A stretch of DNA of 64,000 nt from Methanocatella intestini (GTDB taxonomy: Archaea; Methanobacteriota; Methanobacteria; Methanobacteriales; Methanobacteriaceae), in assembly GCF_002252585.1 (NCBI RefSeq), contig NZ_NQLD01000012.1. One strand, given 5' to 3'. Below are positions 63,283-64,000 of this stretch, piece after piece. Position 1 is the stretch's first letter. Every line of letters begins with the position of its first letter. The notes beneath the pieces are model-generated. The model was given only the letters and a program-made list of their open reading frames with translations. It was not told the origin of the DNA and searched no databases. Position numbers and translations under genes: made by a program.

Positions 63283-63999
63283 TCTATGTTTTAAATCATT
63301 AATTTTAGTTAAAACTTCTTCATCATTAGTTAAGTTATATAAAACACCATAAAAATACAAGGACTGATTTAAAAGATTTTTCTTTTCAAAATCCAAAGCT
63401 AAAAACATTGATATTTCCAAAATATCATCATTAATATTTGCTGGAATATTTTCATCATTTAAAACTTTTTTAATGTCTGTTTCATCAATATGCAGATAGC
63501 TGTTTATTAATTGCAGCTCTATTTGTGCCCTCGGATGATTTTCATAGTTTAAACTTTGTTCATATAATGCCTTTGATATGTTACACTTCTTATTTTCATA
63601 GTAGCAGTATCCCAAATCCCTATACGCTTTAGCTATTTCTCTTGGATCATAGCTAAACTTTAAAATTTCAACTGCTGTTTTCTTCAAATTATTCAAATCA
63701 TAATTTCCATCATATAATGCAGATAATGTAGATAAAATCTCACCAGAAACAGGATTATAGGATAGAGCTTTTTTAAGTGCACTTTCAGCCCTGTCAAATT
63801 CAGATAAATTCATAAGTACAACACCATACAAGTAAAACACTCTTGGATATTCATCACCAAATGGAATTACTTTCATTTCTTTTGGTGTTTTAAAATATTT
63901 CCGGAATAACTCCTCTTCCAAAGGATTATTAAAGTAAAAATAATCAAATTGAGGATCTTCCCTAAATTTAAATGGTAAAATTTCCATAAAGTCTTCAAG
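63277..63999 (-). CDS. Tetratricopeptide-repeat protein, possibly partial
   Basis: From ATG 63987 it has 236 residues with TPRs (FDRAESALKKALSYNPVSGE, ILKFSYDPREIAKAYRDLGY, CNISKALYEQSLNYENHPRA). The frame stays open upstream to the window edge (LEDF before MEIL), so the gene may start outside. It overlaps the wHTH gene by 6 bp at the 3' ends. Confidence 0.7.
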   Translation of the reverse strand, partial: LEDFMEILPFKFREDPQFDYFYFNNPLEEELFRKYFKTPKEMKVIPFGDEYPRVFYLYGVVLMNLSEFDRAESALKKALSYNPVSGEILSTLSALYDGNYDLNNLKKTAVEILKFSYDPREIAKAYRDLGYCYYENKKCNISKALYEQSLNYENHPRAQIELQLINSYLHIDETDIKKVLNDENIPANINDDILEISMFLALDFEKKNLLNQSLYFYGVLYNLTNDEEVLTKINDLKHRL

Positions 64000-64000
64000 C

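Noticed and set aside
1..64000. tRNA or rRNA genes
   Set aside because: No GC-rich cloverleaf-like or rRNA-like stretches were noticed; a tRNAscan run could still find one missed by eye.

Overview
The window looks like chromosomal DNA of a gut-type methanogenic archaeon close to Methanobrevibacter (M. smithii-like). The reasons are the very AT-rich composition, the F420H2:NADP oxidoreductase, an archaeal nicotianamine synthase, large secreted adhesin-like proteins with Ig-type repeats, archaeal DUF4143-type ATPases and many small zinc-ribbon membrane proteins. No rRNA, tRNA or classical short-spacer CRISPR array was seen.

Layout. 0-4.4 kb: two tandem adhesin-like genes with near-identical 3' ends. 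4.4-11.3 kb: redox and metabolic genes (DUF2284, npdG, TIGR04076, CAT-like, CoA-disulfide reductase-like flavoprotein, Mrp/NBP35, PatB/MalY aminotransferase, MsrA-MsrB fusion). 11.3-16.6 kb: SseB-like genes, a 46-bp tandem repeat, pseudogene remnants, a secreted protein broken by a stop codon, and panE. 16.6-25.8 kb: an Ig-repeat surface protein, mntP with a decayed second copy, an EF-hand protein, a methyltransferase, a three-rubredoxin glutamate-synthase-like enzyme, and an XRE-cupin regulator beside an acyl-CoA synthetase.

25.9-34.0 kb is the centre of interest. A cas2-cas1 pair with no interference genes in the window is followed by a leader-like promoter and ten complete copies of a 37-bp dyad-containing repeat, plus one partial copy. 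The spacers between them are about 0.17-1.8 kb long and carry genes, almost all on the same strand and mostly starting shortly after a repeat. The first and last repeats belong to a separate sequence class. One repeat splits an ORF so that removing exactly 37 nt restores it. Other repeats cut off ORFs, including a phage XkdF-like protease fragment. Two spacers carry paralogous genes. I read this as an integron-like gene-cassette array served by Cas1-Cas2. I know of no description of such a system, but I could not search for one.

34-42 kb: an Ada-type Zn-domain exported protein, a dead IS element that split a MarR gene, a GNAT gene divergent from nicotianamine synthase across a dyad operator candidate, a LOG protein, a long AT-rich gap and a tyrosine recombinase. 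42-52.6 kb: exonuclease VII, DUF4143-type ATPases (one decayed), and an NAD-salvage operon (NAMPT, HIRAN, ARPP-1, a TFIIB-like zinc-ribbon microprotein) with a second ARPP-1 copy. 52.6-64 kb: TPR proteins, an Rpn-like nuclease with a 12-bp minisatellite and a partial tandem duplication, and a cluster of zinc-ribbon proteins carrying metalloprotease, SAP, SHOCT or transmembrane parts.
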